Part shown: one piece after another, positions 1 through 12,280 of the stretch | Layout: every line of letters starts with the position of its first letter | Position numbering within the stretch: position 1 is the stretch's first letter | Source: Amaranthus tricolor | Lineage: Eukaryota; Streptophyta; Magnoliopsida; Caryophyllales; Amaranthaceae | Assembly (NCBI RefSeq): GCF_026212465.1 | Contig: NC_080056.1 | Span: 23,705,525-23,769,524 of the forward strand | Length of the DNA stretch: 64,000 bases | Direction of reading: 5' to 3' | Made by a program: the position numbers and the translations under genes | Notes under the pieces: generated by a model | What the model was told of the DNA's origin: nothing | Seen by the model: only the letters and a program-made list of their open reading frames with translations | The model's database searches: none

Positions 1-3000
1 TTGAAATTACGTGTTAATTTACGATTTTATGCGTTTTTAAGATTTTTTGGCACTTTCGCGAATAAAGTAGTTCAAAATTGGTTTGTTTTGCACGAAAGTT
101 TGCACACAACACTATTTAGTATATCTTATTCTGTTGAAGTGGTTAGAAATTAAAATCATAGTCATATGCTAGAAATTACGTTTTAAGTTGCGATTTTATG
201 CGTTTCTAAGCTTTTTTGGCACTTTCGCGCATAAAGTAGTTTAAACTTGATTTGTTTTGCATGAAATTTGGCACACATCACTATTTGGTATATATTATTG
301 TGTTGCAGTTGTTATAAATTAATAATCATTATCATATGCCGGAAATTACGAGTTAAGTTTCGATTTTATGCGTTTTAATGATTTTTTAGCACTTTCACGC
401 ATAAAGTTGCTTAAACTTGGTTTGTTTTGCACGAAACTTGGCCCACAACACTATTTCGTAAATATTATTCTGTTGACGTGGTTAGAATTCAAAATCGTTG
501 TCATCTGCTACAAATTACGAGTTAATTTGCAATTTTATGCGTTTTAAAATTTTTTGGCACTTTCGCGTATAAAGTAGCTTAAACTTGGTTTGTTTTGCGT
601 GAAACTTGGAACACAACACTAATTGGTATATATTATTGTGTTGAAGAGGTTACTAATGAAAATCATAGTCATATACTAGAAATTACATGTTAAGTTGCGA
701 TTTTATGCGTTTTTAATCTTTTTTGGCACTTTCACGCATATAGTAGCTTAAACTTGGTTTGTTTTACACGATACTTGGCACACATCACTATTTGGTATAT
801 ATTATTGTGTTGAAGTTGTTAGAATTGAATAATTATTATCATATGCTAGAAATTAGGAGTTTAGTTGCGATTTTATGCGTTTTTATGCTTTTTTGGCACT
901 TACGCGCATAATGTTCCTTAAACTTGGTTTGTTTTGCACGAAACTTGGCCCACAACACTATTTCGTTTATTGAAGTGGTTAGAATTGAAAATCATAGTCT
1001 TATGCTAGAAATTACGTGTTATGTTACGATTCAATGCGTTTTAAAATTTTTTGGAACTTTCGCGCTTAAAGTAGCTTAAACTTGGTTTGTTTTGCACGAA
1101 ACATGGCACACAACACTATTTGGTATATATTATTTGTTGATGTGGTTAGAATTGAAGATCATAGTCATATGCTAGAAATTACGTGTTATGTTACGATTTT
1201 ATGCGTTTTAAAGCTTTTTTGGCACTTTGGCGCATAAAGTAGCTTAAACTTGGTTTATTTTGCACGAAACTAAGCACATAACACTTTTTCGTAAATATTA
1301 TTCTATTGAAGTGGTTAGAATTTAAAATCGTAGTCATATGCTAGAAATTACGTGTTAATTTACGATTTTATGCGTTTTAAAGATTTTTTGGCACTTTCGC
1401 GAATAAAGTAGTTCAAAATTGGTTTGTTTTGCACGAAAGTTTGCACACAACACTATTTAGTATATCTTATTCTGTTGAAGTGGTTAGAAATTAAAATCAT
1501 AGTCATATGCTAGAAATTACGTTTTAAGTTGCGATTTTATGCGTTTCTAAGCTTTTTTGGCACTTTTGCGCATAAAGTAGTTTAAACTTGATTTGTTTTG
1601 CATGAAACTTGGCACACATCACTATTTGGTATATATTATTGTGTTGCAGTTGTTATAAATTAATAATCATTATCATATGCCGGAAATTACGAGTTAAGTT
1701 TCGATTGTATGCGTTTTAATGATTTTTTAGCACTTTCACGCATAAAGTTGCTTAAACTTGGTTTGTTTTGCACGAAACTTGGCCCACAACACTATTTCGT
1801 AAATATTATTCTGTTGACGTGGTTAGAATTCAAAATCGTTGTCATATGCTACAAATTACGAGTTAATTTGCAATTTTATGCGTTTTAAAATTTTTTGGCA
1901 CTTTCGCGTATAAAGTAGCTTAAACTTGGTTTGTTTTGCGTGAAACTTGGAACACAACACTAATTGGTATATATTATTGTGTTGAAGAGGTTACTAATGA
2001 AAATCATAGTCATATACTAGAAATTACATGTTAAGTTGCGATTTTATGCGTTTTTAATCTTTTTTGGCACTTTCACGCATATAGTAGCTTAAACTTGGTT
2101 TGTTTTGCACGATACTTGGCACACATCACTATTTGGTATATATTATTGTGTTGAAGTTGTTAGAATTGAATAATTATTATCATATGCTAGAAATTAGGAG
2201 TTTAGTTGCGATTTTATGCGTTTTTATGCTTTTTTGGCACTTACGCGCATAATGTTCCTTAAACTTGATTTGTTTTGCACGAAACTTGGCCCACAACACT
2301 ATTTCGTTTATTGAAGTGCTTAGAATTGAAAATCATAGTCTTATGCTAGAAATTACGTGTTATGTTACGATTCAATGCGTTTTAAAATTTTTTGGAACTT
2401 TCGCGCTTAAAGTAGCTTAAACTTGGTTTGTTTTGCACGAAACATGGCACACAACACTATTTGATATATATCATTTGTTGATGTGGTTAGAATTGAAGAT
2501 CATAGTCATATGCTAGAAATTACGTGTTATATTACGATTTTATGCGTTTTAAAGCTTTTTTGGCACTTTGGCGCATAAAGTAGCTTAAACTTGGTTTGTT
2601 TTGCACGAAACTAAGCACATAACACTTTTTCGTAAATATTATTCTATTGAAGTGGTTAGAATTTAAAATCGTAGTCATATGCTAGAAATTACGTGTTAAT
2701 TTACGATTTTATGCGTTTTTAAGCTTTTTTGGCACTTTCGCGAATAAAGTAGTTCAAAATTGGTTTGTTTTGCACGAAAGTTTGCACACAACACTATTTA
2801 GTATATTTTATTCTGTTGAAGTGGTTAGAAATTGAAATCATAGTCATATGCTAGAAATTACGTTTTAAGTTGCGATTTTATGCGTTTCTAAGCTTTTTTG
2901 GCACTTTCGCGCATAAAGTAGTTTAAACTTGATTTGTTTTTCATGAAACTTTGCACACATCACTATTTGGTATATATTATTGTGTTCCAGTTGTTATAAT

Positions 3001-3455
3001 TTTATAATCATTATCATATGCTGGAAATTACGAGTTAAGTTTCGATTGTATGCGTTTTAATGATTTTTTAGCACTTTCACGCATAAAGATGCTTAAACTT
3101 GGTTTGTTTTGCACGAAACTTGGCCCACAACACTATTTCGTAAATATTATTCTGTTGACGTGGTTAGAATTCAAAATCGTTGTCACATACTACAAATTAC
3201 GAGTTAATTTGCGATTTTATGCGTTTTAAAATTTTTTGGCACTTTTGCGTATAAAGTAGCTTAAACTTGGTTTGTTTTGCGTGAAACTTGGAACACAACA
3301 CTAATTGGTATATATTATTGTGTTGAAGAGGTTAGTAATGAAAATCCTAGTCTTATGCTAGAAATTACATGTTAAGTTGCGCTTTTATGCGTTTTTAATC
3401 TTTTTTGGCACTTTCACGCATATAGTAGCTCAAACTTGGTTTGTTTTGCACGAAA
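1..3455 (+). repeat. Higher-order repeat, period 1341 bp (8 monomers)
   Basis: A variant monomer with the rare string TTCAAAATTGG occurs at about 71, 1412 and 2753, exactly 1341 bp apart each time. The monomers between these marks match in order, including a shortened one near 955-975 whose ACTATTTCGT runs straight into TTATTGAAGTGG. One unit is therefore 8 monomers, slightly under 8 x 169. About 2.6 units are present. Unit identity fades near 3455, where the third copy departs from the expected monomer order. Differences between copies are scattered single bases. Confidence 0.85.
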
Positions 3456-5391
3456 CATGGCACACAACACTATTTATTATATCTTATTTTGTTGAAGTGG
3501 TTAGAATTGAAAATCATAGTCATATGCTAGAAATTACGTGTTAATTTGCGACTTTATGCGTTTTTACGCTTTTTTGGTACTTTCGCGAATAAAATAGTTC
3601 AAACTTGGTTTGTTTTGCACGAAACTTTGCACACTACACTATTTAGTATATCTTGTTTATTTTGAACTTTGCCTGGCAAATAACACTATTTGTAAATATT
3701 ATTCTGTTGAAGTGGTTAGATTTGAAAATCATAGTCATATGCTACAAATTACGTGTTAATTTGCGATTTTATGCATTTTAAGCTTTTTTGGTATTTTCGC
3801 TCATAAAGTAGCTCAAACTTGGTTTGTTTTGCACGAAAATCTGCACACAACACTTTTTGGTATATATTATTCTGTTGAAGTGGTTAGAATTGAAAATCAT
3901 TGTCATATGCTAGAAATTACGTATTATGTTACGATTTTATGCGTTTTTAAGCTTTTTTGGCACTTTCGCGCATAAAGTAGCTTAAACTTGGTTTGTTTTG
4001 CACGAAACTTAGCACATAACAATTTTTCGTAAATATTATTCTGTTGAAGTGGTTAGAATTTAAAATCGTAGTCATATGCTAGAAATTACGTGTTAATTTA
4101 CCATTTTAAGCATTTTTAAGCTTTTTTGGCACTTTCGCGAACAAAGTAGTTCAAACTTGGTTTGTTTTGCACGAAACTTTGCACACTACACTATTTAGTA
4201 TATCTTATTCTGTTGAAGTGGTTAGAAATTAAAATCACAGTCATATGCTAGAAATTACGTGTTAAGTTGCGATTTTATGCATTTTTAAGCTTTTATGGCA
4301 CTTTCGCGCATAAAGTAGTTTATACTTGATTTGTTTTGCACGAAACTTGGCACACATCACTATTTGGTATATATTATTGTGTTGAAGTTGTTATAATTGA
4401 ATAATCATTATCATATGCTAGAAATTACGAGTTAAGTTTCGATTTTATGCGTTGTAAAGATTTTTTATCACTTTCGCGTATAAAGTTGCTTAAACTTGGT
4501 TTGTTTTGCACGAAACTTGGCCCACGACACTATTTCGTAAATATTATTCTGTTGAAGTGGTTAGAGTTGAAAATCATAGTCATATGTTACAAATTACGAG
4601 TTAATTTGCGATTTTATGCGTTTTAAATTTTTTTAGCACTTTCTCGCATAAAGTAGCTCAAACTTGGTTTGTTTTGCACGAAACTTGGCCCACGACACTA
4701 TTTAGTATATATTATTCTGTTGAAGTGGTTAGAGTTGAAAATCATAGTCATATGTTACAAATTACGAGTTAATTTGCGATTTTATGCGTTTTAAAATTTT
4801 TTTAGCACTTTCGCACATAAAGTAGTTCAAACTTGGTTTGTTTTGCACGAAACTTGGCACATAGCACTTTTTGGTATATATTATTCTGTTGAAGTGGTTA
4901 GAATTGAAAATCATAGTCATATGCTAGAAATTACGTGTTAAGTTGCGATTTTATACGTTCTTAAGCTTTTTTGGCACTTTCGCGCATAAAGTACATCAAA
5001 CTTTGTTTGTTTGACACGAAACTTTTTCACACAACACTATTTAGTATATCTTATTTTTTTAAAGTTGTTATAATTGAAAATCATAGTCATATGCAAGATA
5101 TTACGTGTTAAGTTGCGATTTTATGCATTTTTAAGCTTTTTCGGCACTTTCACGCATAAAGGTTCTTAAACTTGGTTTATTTTGCACGAAACTTGCCCAC
5201 AACACTATTTCGTAAATATTATTCTTTTTAAGTGGTGAGAATTGAAAATCATTGTAATATGCTACAAATTACGTGTTAATTTGCGATTTTATGCGTTTTA
5301 AAATTTTTTGGCACTTTTGCGCATAAAAGTAGCTTAAACTTGGTTTTTTTTGAACGAAACTTGGCACACAACACTATTTGGTATATATGAT
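3456..5391 (+). repeat. Subfamily A monomers without clear higher-order structure
   Basis: About eleven and a half further subfamily A monomers that do not continue the 1341-bp order. One short monomer near 3655-3670 has an internal deletion. Two neighbouring monomers near 4560-4800 are very alike, suggesting a local single-monomer duplication. Nothing else is visible. Confidence 0.8.
5387..5391. repeat. Left target-site duplication of the Sirevirus (ATGAT)
   Basis: The five bases before the 5' LTR read ATGAT; the five after the 3' LTR read ATTAT. An undisturbed monomer has ATTAT here (TATATATTATTGTGTTG), so the left copy carries one later substitution. Five bases is the usual target duplication for Ty1-copia integrases. 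Confidence 0.75.
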
Positions 5392-6642
5392 TGTTGGCCT
5401 CTTAAGGTTTTGATGATGACTTCACTCTTAAATAAACAAACATATTTTTAGAGATTGTTTTGTAGGTATATATCCGGTTTAATTTGAATCGTTGATGAAG
5501 CCTATGACTTGATTCGTGGAACTTGTACATGTCTCAAATATCCAAGAAGTTGGGCAATTGCTTTAGAAGTCTGTTTACTGTTCCTAGAGTTGAAGTCCTG
5601 ACGAAAGTTGTAGATGGAGACAGTGCGCTGTTCCCCACGATACAGGTCTGAAGAAGACATTGATTGGAAGTAACGAAAATTACGTTTTCTGTTTTAGTTA
5701 ATGTAAAAGGTTAAAATTTAATTAGTTGCTTAATTAAATTTATTTATTAATTGGCAAAATATTTTTAATACGCCTAAAAACATGGAGAAGACTAATTCCT
5801 TGTTTATCTCCTATAAACTCGGACATCCAAGAGACTTGTTCTCTACTTTGAATTAGTCTCCTACATTTTAGGATCTTCCTTTAACCCATGTAATATTAAC
5901 CGTACAGCAGTTATGTTCCACTCCTACTTTCAACTAACTTCCCACTTTCATTGGGAGCAAGTAAGTTTATGGAAGTCGTGGGATAAGTACATCTCATGGA
6001 GAACGTGGGCTGAGTGCACTGACGGCTGTTCCCTTTATAAAAGAGGGAAGCTACGGTTAAGCGGATATGAATAGAGAGTGTCCATTTAAGGGAGATTATT
6101 CAAAGAAAAATATTTTTCTGTTTTTGAATGCCAATTAATTCATTATATTTTTCTTGAGCAACTACTTAATTTTAATCTTCATGAGAATTGGCCTTGTAAA
6201 GGGTAATTGAGCGTTTTGTTGTAATTAGACTTATGGGAAGTCTAAGGGAATAGAGAATAGAATCAAGAGAAGAGAAAGAGAAGGAGAGAAAGAGAAGATA
6301 AGAGAAGTAGGCCTAAGTAGAGAAGCTTTGAGTGAAGAATTTAGAGAATTGATAAGCTTCAAGTGAAGCAAACATTATTTTGTGTAATTGTAATTGATTG
6401 CCTTAACATAGTGAGAATTTTGAAATCCCGGGGGGTCGTGGTTTTTCCTTCTTATTAGGCCAAGAAGGTTTCCACGTAAAATCTTTGTCTGCTTTATTAT
6501 TTTTCTTTTCGTTTTTTTGAGTTTAAGTTGTGTTCTTTACTTGATACAATTCTGCAAAAATTAGAGGTAAAAATCTTAAACCTTCTACACAACAATTCAC
6601 CCCCCCTCTTGTTGCATTCGATCATCCATTAGCATTCCTACA
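5392..6642 (+). repeat. 5' LTR of the Sirevirus
   Basis: 1251 bp, bounded by TGTTGG at the start and CTACA at the end, just before the primer-binding site. It matches 14742-15991 throughout. A TATA box lies at 6036-6042. A GA-rich stretch at about 6265-6310 and GCTT/AAGC hairpins follow in the presumed leader. The right end has the C-run and CTCTTGTTGC also found at the end of the solo LTR at 52778-54202. It should drive genomic transcription if not silenced. Confidence 0.93.
6036..6042 (+). promoter_or_regulatory. TATA box in the 5' LTR
   Basis: TATAAAA inside CCCTTTATAAAAGAGGG, the only strong TATA motif in the middle of the LTR. The same string is unchanged in the 3' LTR at 15386-15392. 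Transcription would start some 25-35 bp downstream, which defines R; the start site itself cannot be seen. Confidence 0.65.
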
Positions 6643-6644
6643 AT

Positions 6645-6657
6645 TGGTATCAGAGCC
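6645..6657 (+). other. Primer-binding site for initiator methionine tRNA
   Basis: TGGTATCAGAGCC begins two bases after the 5' LTR ends. It is complementary to the 3' end of plant initiator tRNA-Met, the usual primer of Ty1-copia reverse transcription. This site fixes the LTR right end at 6642. Confidence 0.92.
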
Positions 6658-6711
6658 CTGTTCCTCATTTAATCAGGAAATCCTGAGAGCAGTATCCTGT
6701 TCCCTGGAAAG

Positions 6712-8526
6712 ATGTTGAAGATGAACGAGCGTATGGAAGAGGGGTACTCCACACAAAGGCCACCCATGTTCGATGGGAAATTCTATACTTACTGGAAAAA
6801 TAGAATGGAAATCTTCATAAAAGCCGAAAACTATCAGGTTTGGAGAGTCATTGAAATTGGAGACTTTGAGGTGACGACCATCAACTCCAACAATGAAGCT
6901 GTTCCAAAACCAATCACTGAATATGAAAAAGAAGATTTTCAAAAGATGGAGATGAACGCTCTTGCTATCAAATTGCTTCACTGTGGTCTTGGACCCAATG
7001 AACACAATCGTATTATGGGTTGCAAAACTGCCAAGCAGATTTGAGACCTGCTAGAAGTTACCCATGAAGGTACTAGTGAAGTAAAGAGATCCAAGATTGA
7101 CTTGCTAATGTCCAAATATGAAAGATTCGTCATGGAACCGAGGGAAAACATTCAAGAGATGTTCACTAGGTTCACAAACATTACCAATGAGTTAGTCTCT
7201 CTTGGTAGAATCATTCCCGTTGATGAACAACTTAGGAAAGTACTTAGGAGTCTTCCTCAAGACGAACGCTGGAGAGCAAAGGTCACTGCCATCCAGGATT
7301 CCAAAGATTTCACCAAGTTTAACTTGAAAGAGCTGGCTGGTTCTCTAATGACCCATGAATTGCATTTGGGAACCGCTGACAGTTCCCGAAACAAAGGATT
7401 GGCTCTGGCAGCAGATGATAGTGAAGAATCAGAAGATGGTGAAGAGGAAGAAGCTTTGTTGGCACGTAAATTCGAAAAATTCTTCAGGAACAGAAGATAT
7501 GGAAATCAAAGAAATAATAAAGAAAAGGGAACTACAAACTTGAAGACAAATTTTGAATGCCACAAATGCGGGAGCACTAAACACTTCATCAAGGATTGCC
7601 CTCAATGGAAAAATGAGAAGGGCAAGGGAAAAGCAAGAGAAGTTGGAAGACAATATAAGAAGGGAAACTTCAAAACTGATTTTAGAAAAGCAATGATTGC
7701 AGCTTGGGGAGATATGGAGAGCGAGGCTGAGACAGAAGCTCCAGTGGAAGAAGAAATAGCAAACCTGTGTCTCATGGCATCTCATGAAGAGGCTAAAGAA
7801 AAAGAGGTAATGTCTTCTAGTCCATCTCTTAAACAACTGTCTAAACTCAGTAAGAATAAATTAATTAAGTTGCTCTTGGAGACACAAGAGAAATTAGAAA
7901 AACAGAATACCAAGTGTCTCCAAATCGAGAAAGACCTCAACTCAAACAAGGATCATGTATCCTATCTAAATTCATTTAGAATAGATGTACAAAGCAGATT
8001 TTTTAATTTGCTAGATCAGAATGTTGTTTTGAAAGAGACAATTGAGAAATTGAAATAAGAATTTATTTTCTTTAGTATTGAAATGAATCAAAACAGATTG
8101 TTAGGATTAAGTAAAGATGCAAACAATATATCTACTCACATGGTTAACACTGAATTTCAAAAGTTGAAATAAAAATTAGAATCCTACGAAATTGAAAATA
8201 AAAATTTGAAAAATAAAATAAACTTAAGAGGAAAAGGGAAATTCAATGAAATTCCCAAATGGATTCTAAATGCTAAAATCAAAAGTAAAGAAGGACTAGG
8301 CTATATGAAGAATGATAAAAAGAAAAAGGTCTATGTAGATCTCCCTAGTAGCAAAATATGTTCTTTCTGTGGTAAAAGTGGACACCTGAAACATCAATGT
8401 ATAAAGAAGGAACAGCATATCAAAGCAAATAAAAATTATGTCGAACGAATATGGATTAAGAAATGTGATTCAAGTATTGTCGACAAGGAACCCAAGGATG
8501 AATGGGTTCCTGTACCTAACCATTAG
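6712..8526 (+). pseudogene. gag: Sirevirus gag, interrupted by in-frame stops
   Basis: Gag is the nucleocapsid precursor that packages element RNA in virus-like particles. The start at 6712 is the first ATG after the primer site and leads into a copia-type gag N-terminus (RPPMFDGKFYTYWKNRM). The UBN2-type gag region follows to about 7370, then an acidic stretch and a first CCHC knuckle, C-x2-C-x4-H-x4-C, at 7558-7599. A lysine- and glutamate-rich, coiled-coil-like part follows, then a second CCHC knuckle at 8359-8400. The frame is broken by TGA at 7042-7044, TAA at 8056-8058, TAA at 8170-8172 and TAG at 8524-8526, while sequence on both sides stays in the same frame. Each stop can be one C-to-T change away from a sense codon. 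The last could instead be a natural gag/pol stop, but the same frame runs on into protease. Confidence 0.88.
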
Positions 8527-9968
8527 TTTGCTTTGCAGGTTCAAGTGAGGGGGAACAACTCATGATATCTCGACAGTGGGTGTTCCAAGCATATGACGGG
8601 TGACAAATCTAAATTTCTCTCACTTGAAGCCTATGATGGGGGAACAGTAAGCTTCGGTGACAACATGAAGGGTGAGATAATTGCCAAAGAAAAGGTGGGA
8701 AGGTCTAGTTCCCATGCCATCGATAACGTATTTTTAGTCGAGAATTTAAAACACAATTTGTTAAGTATTTCTCAATTTTGCGACAAAGGTAACTCTGTTA
8801 AGTTTACTTCTGAACGATGCATAATTTCTAGGAACAGTACAGGAAACCCTGTGCTGGAGGGAATCAGAAAAGGGAACACCTATGTGGTGGACCTGGACAC
8901 TGTTCCCAGAAATAGTCTAACGTGTTTAAGTGTTATTGAAGAAGACCCACTTCTTTGGCACAAACGTCTAGGTCATGCTAGTTATTCATTGATTAACACA
9001 TTAAGATCAAAAGACCTAGTAAGAGGATTACCTACAATAAAATTCCTTAAAAATGAAGTTTGTGATCCTTGTGCTAAAGGAAAACAAGTGCGGTCATCCT
9101 TTAAATCAAAGAACGTTGTGACTACCATTAGACCATTAGAATTAATTCATATGGATTTATGTGGACCTATGAGAACACAAAGTGGTAGTGGCAAAAGATA
9201 TGTGTTTGTCATAATTGATGATTTTAGTAGATTTACTTGGACCTTATTTTTGGTAAGCAAAGATGAAGCTTTTGATGAGTTTGTTTCTTTTGCTAATAAA
9301 ATACAAAAATCTACCAATAATCAAATCTTCACATAAGGTCTGATCATGGGAAAGAATTTGAAAATTCAAACTTCATGAATTATTGCAATGAACATGGCAT
9401 AAATCACAATTTTTCCGCACCTAGAACAACACAACAAAATGGAGTGGTAGAACGGAAAAATAGGACCTTAGAAGAAATGGCTAGGACCATGTTGATTGCT
9501 AGTGGTCTACTTAGGAATTTTTGGGCCGAGGCCGTCAATACTGCATGCTATATTTTGAATCGTGTACTAATAAGGCCAATCACTTCTAAGACACCCTATG
9601 AATTAATCAAAGGTGTTAAATCAAATATTTTTTATTTTCGTGTGTTTGGATGCAAATGTTTTGTTCATGTGAATCGTAAACGAAATATAGGTAAGTTTGA
9701 AGAAAGAAGTGATGAAGCACTATTCCTCGGTTATTCATCACATAGCAAAGCTTACAGAGTTTATAATAAGAGAACAATGTGCGTAGAGGAATCTGTTCAC
9801 ATAATTTTTGATGAAACTAACTTTTCAACAAGTGAACAGGAAACAAGTAATATTAAAATAGGTCTTGCAAACTTGGAAGATGATGATGAAGGAATTAAAG
9901 TGCAAGATCATGGAACAGCAAGTGAACAGTCTACACAAGAAGAGGCAGAAGAAACTGACCAAATCTAG
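8527..9968 (+). pseudogene. pol: Sirevirus pol, 5' part: protease and integrase, broken
   Basis: The aspartic protease active site D-S-G lies at 8572-8580, followed by the usual GCSKHMTGD. The codon two before it is TGA (8563-8565), where copia elements normally have tryptophan. Integrase follows, with a zinc-binding H-H-C-C: His at 8959 and 8974, Cys at 9061 and 9070. The catalytic triad is Asp at 9154-9156 (HMDLCGP), Asp at 9342-9344 (SDHGKEF) and Glu at 9450-9452 (GVVERKN); the last two are 35 residues apart, the DD35E spacing. A 1-nt deletion just before 9336 shifts frame between the two aspartates. TAG at 9966-9968 stops the acidic linker after integrase. All catalytic residues survive, but no single product can form. 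It is in the same frame as gag. Confidence 0.9.
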
Positions 9969-11761
9969 GAACTGCCAGAACAACAGGACCAGCAGACTGT
10001 TCCCAATCCAGCTGTTCCCGCAGCTGACCAAGATGATCCAGTAGCTGAACAAAATGCAAAGCCAGATGCTGAAACAGAACATGCTACTGTTCCCTCCAGA
10101 GAATTTGTGCCTAAACCTTGGAAATACCAAAGTTATCATCCTCTTGATCTGATTATAAGTGATATGAATAAAGGAACACAAACCAGATCCCAACTGAGAA
10201 ACTTTTGTGCACACTTTGCGTTCCTATCATCACTTGAACCTAAAAATCACGAAGAAGCTCTAAAAGATTCCGAATGGATAGTAGCCATGCAAGATGAATT
10301 AAATGAATTTGAAAGAAATAAAGTGTGGCACTTAGAACCCAAACCAAAAGGCAAGAAGGTAATTGGTTTGAAATGGGTATTTCGGAATAAGCTAGATGAG
10401 CATGGAATAATTGTAAGAAACAAAGCAAGACTCGTGGTCAAAGGGTACAATCAACAAGAAGGTATTGATTATACTGAGACATTTGCTCCGGTAGCAAGGT
10501 TAGAGGCTATTAGAATTTTAATTTCTTTTGCTGCATTCATGAATTTTAAATTATATCAAATGGATGTGAAATGTGCTTTTTTAAATGGCTTTCTTGATGA
10601 AGAAGTTTTTGTTGAACAACCCCCAGGTTTTGAAAATACCTCTTGTCTTGATCATGTCTACAAGCTTGATAAAGCCCTATATGGCTTGAAGCAAGCCCCT
10701 AGGCAATGGTATGAAAGACTTTCAAAGTTTTTGATTCAAAATAACTTTGTAAGAGGAAAAATCGACAAAACCTTGTTCTTTAAGAATAAAGGTTCTAATA
10801 TTTTGGTTGTTCAAATTTATGTTGATGATATTATTTTGGTGCCACTAATGATTTATTATGTAAAGAATTTGCTAACCTAATGGGCACAGAATTTAAAATG
10901 AGCATGATGGGAGAACTAAATTTCTTCCTTGGGTTACAAATTAAACAAACCGAAAATGGTATCTTCATTCATCAACAAAAATATATAAAAGAACTTCTAA
11001 AGAAATATGGTCTAACAAATGCTAAAACCAACCATACACCCATGGCTACAAATGTTAGATTAGTTGAAGACCTAAAAGGAACTAACGTAGATCAAACAAT
11101 GTATCGAGGCATGATAGGTTCTTTATTATATCTAACTGCAAGTAGACCTGATATTTCCTTTAGTGTTGGTTTATGTGCTAGATTTCAATCAAATCCTAAA
11201 GAATCACATCTCACGGCAGTCAAACGAATTTTAAGATATTTGAAGGGAACAGACGACATGTCCTTATTTTATCCTAAAAGTGATGTTTATGATTTAAAAG
11301 GTTTTAGTGATGCAGATTATGCAGGTGATCTTGTAAATAGAAAAAGTACATCAGGTATGGTACAATTTCTTGGCTCATGTTTAGTTTCATGGAGTTCCAA
11401 GAAGCAAAATACTGTTGCATTATCCATTGTCGAAGCTGAATACGTAGCAGCAGCAGCTTGCTGTTCCCAAATGCTTTGGATAAAACAGCAACTAAGAGAT
11501 TTTGGTATTAAAGTTGAATGCATTCCTATTTATTGTGATAATACCAGTGCCATATGTATATCCAAAGATCCAGTGCATCATTCTCGTGCTAAACATATAC
11601 ATATTAGACATCATTTTCTTAAGGATAACGTAGAACACAAAAATATTATATTAAAGCATGTTAACACACATGAACAAGTTGCAGATATTCTGACCAAACC
11701 ACTTCCTAGGGAACAATATGAAAAGATGAGATTGGAACTTGGTATGATCAAGCTCCACTAA
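9969..11761 (+). pseudogene. pol: Sirevirus pol, 3' part: reverse transcriptase and RNase H, broken
   Basis: The part copies element RNA into DNA and degrades the template. An acidic, glutamine-rich linker leads into the copia reverse transcriptase near 10230. Motifs in order are [34 protein letters not shown], the catalytic [10 protein letters not shown] near 10560, [13 protein letters not shown] near 10675 and YVDD at 10818-10829. A 1-nt deletion in the T-run at 10834-10837 shifts frame right after YVDD. The new frame runs without stops to TAA at 11759-11761. RNase H shows DADYAGD near 11309, SIVEAEYVAAA near 11425 and YCDNTSAI near 11534. The motif usually read as HIDIRHHF in copia elements is HIHIRHHF here, so a conserved aspartate is histidine (codon 11600-11602). 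Confidence 0.9.
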
Positions 11762-12280
11762 AGTTAGTTGCATATATTTCCCATTGAAGCATCATGAGAA
11801 TGAAAAGGTCAGGAATCAATCTCAATATCTTGATTGAAAATCAATTATTGCATGGATCAGGTAAACACGTAATAAAGCTTGTACTATGAATGTTTTCTTA
11901 TTTGCATGTTGTTAATTTGATCAGATCAATGCAATATGTTCATTATTTTCCTTATAATTTTTTTTTTATTCATCATTTTCCTATCCTTTTTCTTCTTATT
12001 TTATTTTAATACTCATATTTCATAATTTATTCATATGTCATTTTTTATTTTTATTTTTTTTCGGCCAACTTAAACTAAAATTTTTGGGAGAACGGTTTTC
12101 TTCACTCAAGCAATGCAAAGGGCAATAAAGTGATGGGACTTGGAGGAGTAACCGTCACTTCAATCATTTAAAAACCCCTCCTTTACGTCATTACACTCTA
12201 CCTTCCCAAACCTTCTCTCAATTTCTCACTCAAGAAACCGTCCTTCTTCCTTCTCTCAAAACCTTTAAAAATTCAAAAAA
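11762..12280 (+). other. Non-coding spacer between pol and the env-like ORF
   Basis: 519 bp without an ORF. The first half is ordinary A/T-rich sequence, with long T-rich runs near 11950-12060. The second half changes character: TTTAAAAA at 12167-12174, then a C/T-rich stretch to the ATG at 12281, looking like a TATA-like box followed by a plant 5' leader. An internal promoter or a spliced subgenomic RNA could express the downstream ORF; neither is proven. Confidence 0.5.

Larger units (their letters stand above)
1..5391 (+). repeat. Satellite array, subfamily A (169-bp monomers), left block
   Basis: Head-to-tail monomers of about 169 bp fill the block. Each carries the landmarks GTTGAAGTGGTTAGAATTGA, TCATATGCTAGAAATTACG, GCGATTTTATGCGTTTTT, CTTTCGCGCATAAAGTAG, TTGTTTTGCACGAAACTTGG and CACAACACTATTTGGTATAT, in that order. 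Subfamily A is told from subfamily B (right of the gap) by GTTGAAGTGG rather than GTTGAAATGG, CTAGAAATT rather than CTTGAAATT, and TTTTGCACG rather than TTTGCCACG. No gene, tRNA or promoter is visible. The array is cut at 5391 by the Sirevirus insertion and resumes in phase at 15992. Confidence 0.95.

Noticed and set aside
6265..6310. GA-rich tract in the LTR as a GAGA-factor regulatory element
   Set aside because: The tract is real, but simple purine-rich leaders are common in plant LTRs and nothing here shows factor binding. It is mentioned only as composition within the LTR entries.
8543..8556. GTGAGGGGGAAC as a central polypurine tract
   Set aside because: It overlaps the gag-protease coding frame, is short and interrupted, and is explained by codons. 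Without copies to compare there is no support for a priming role.
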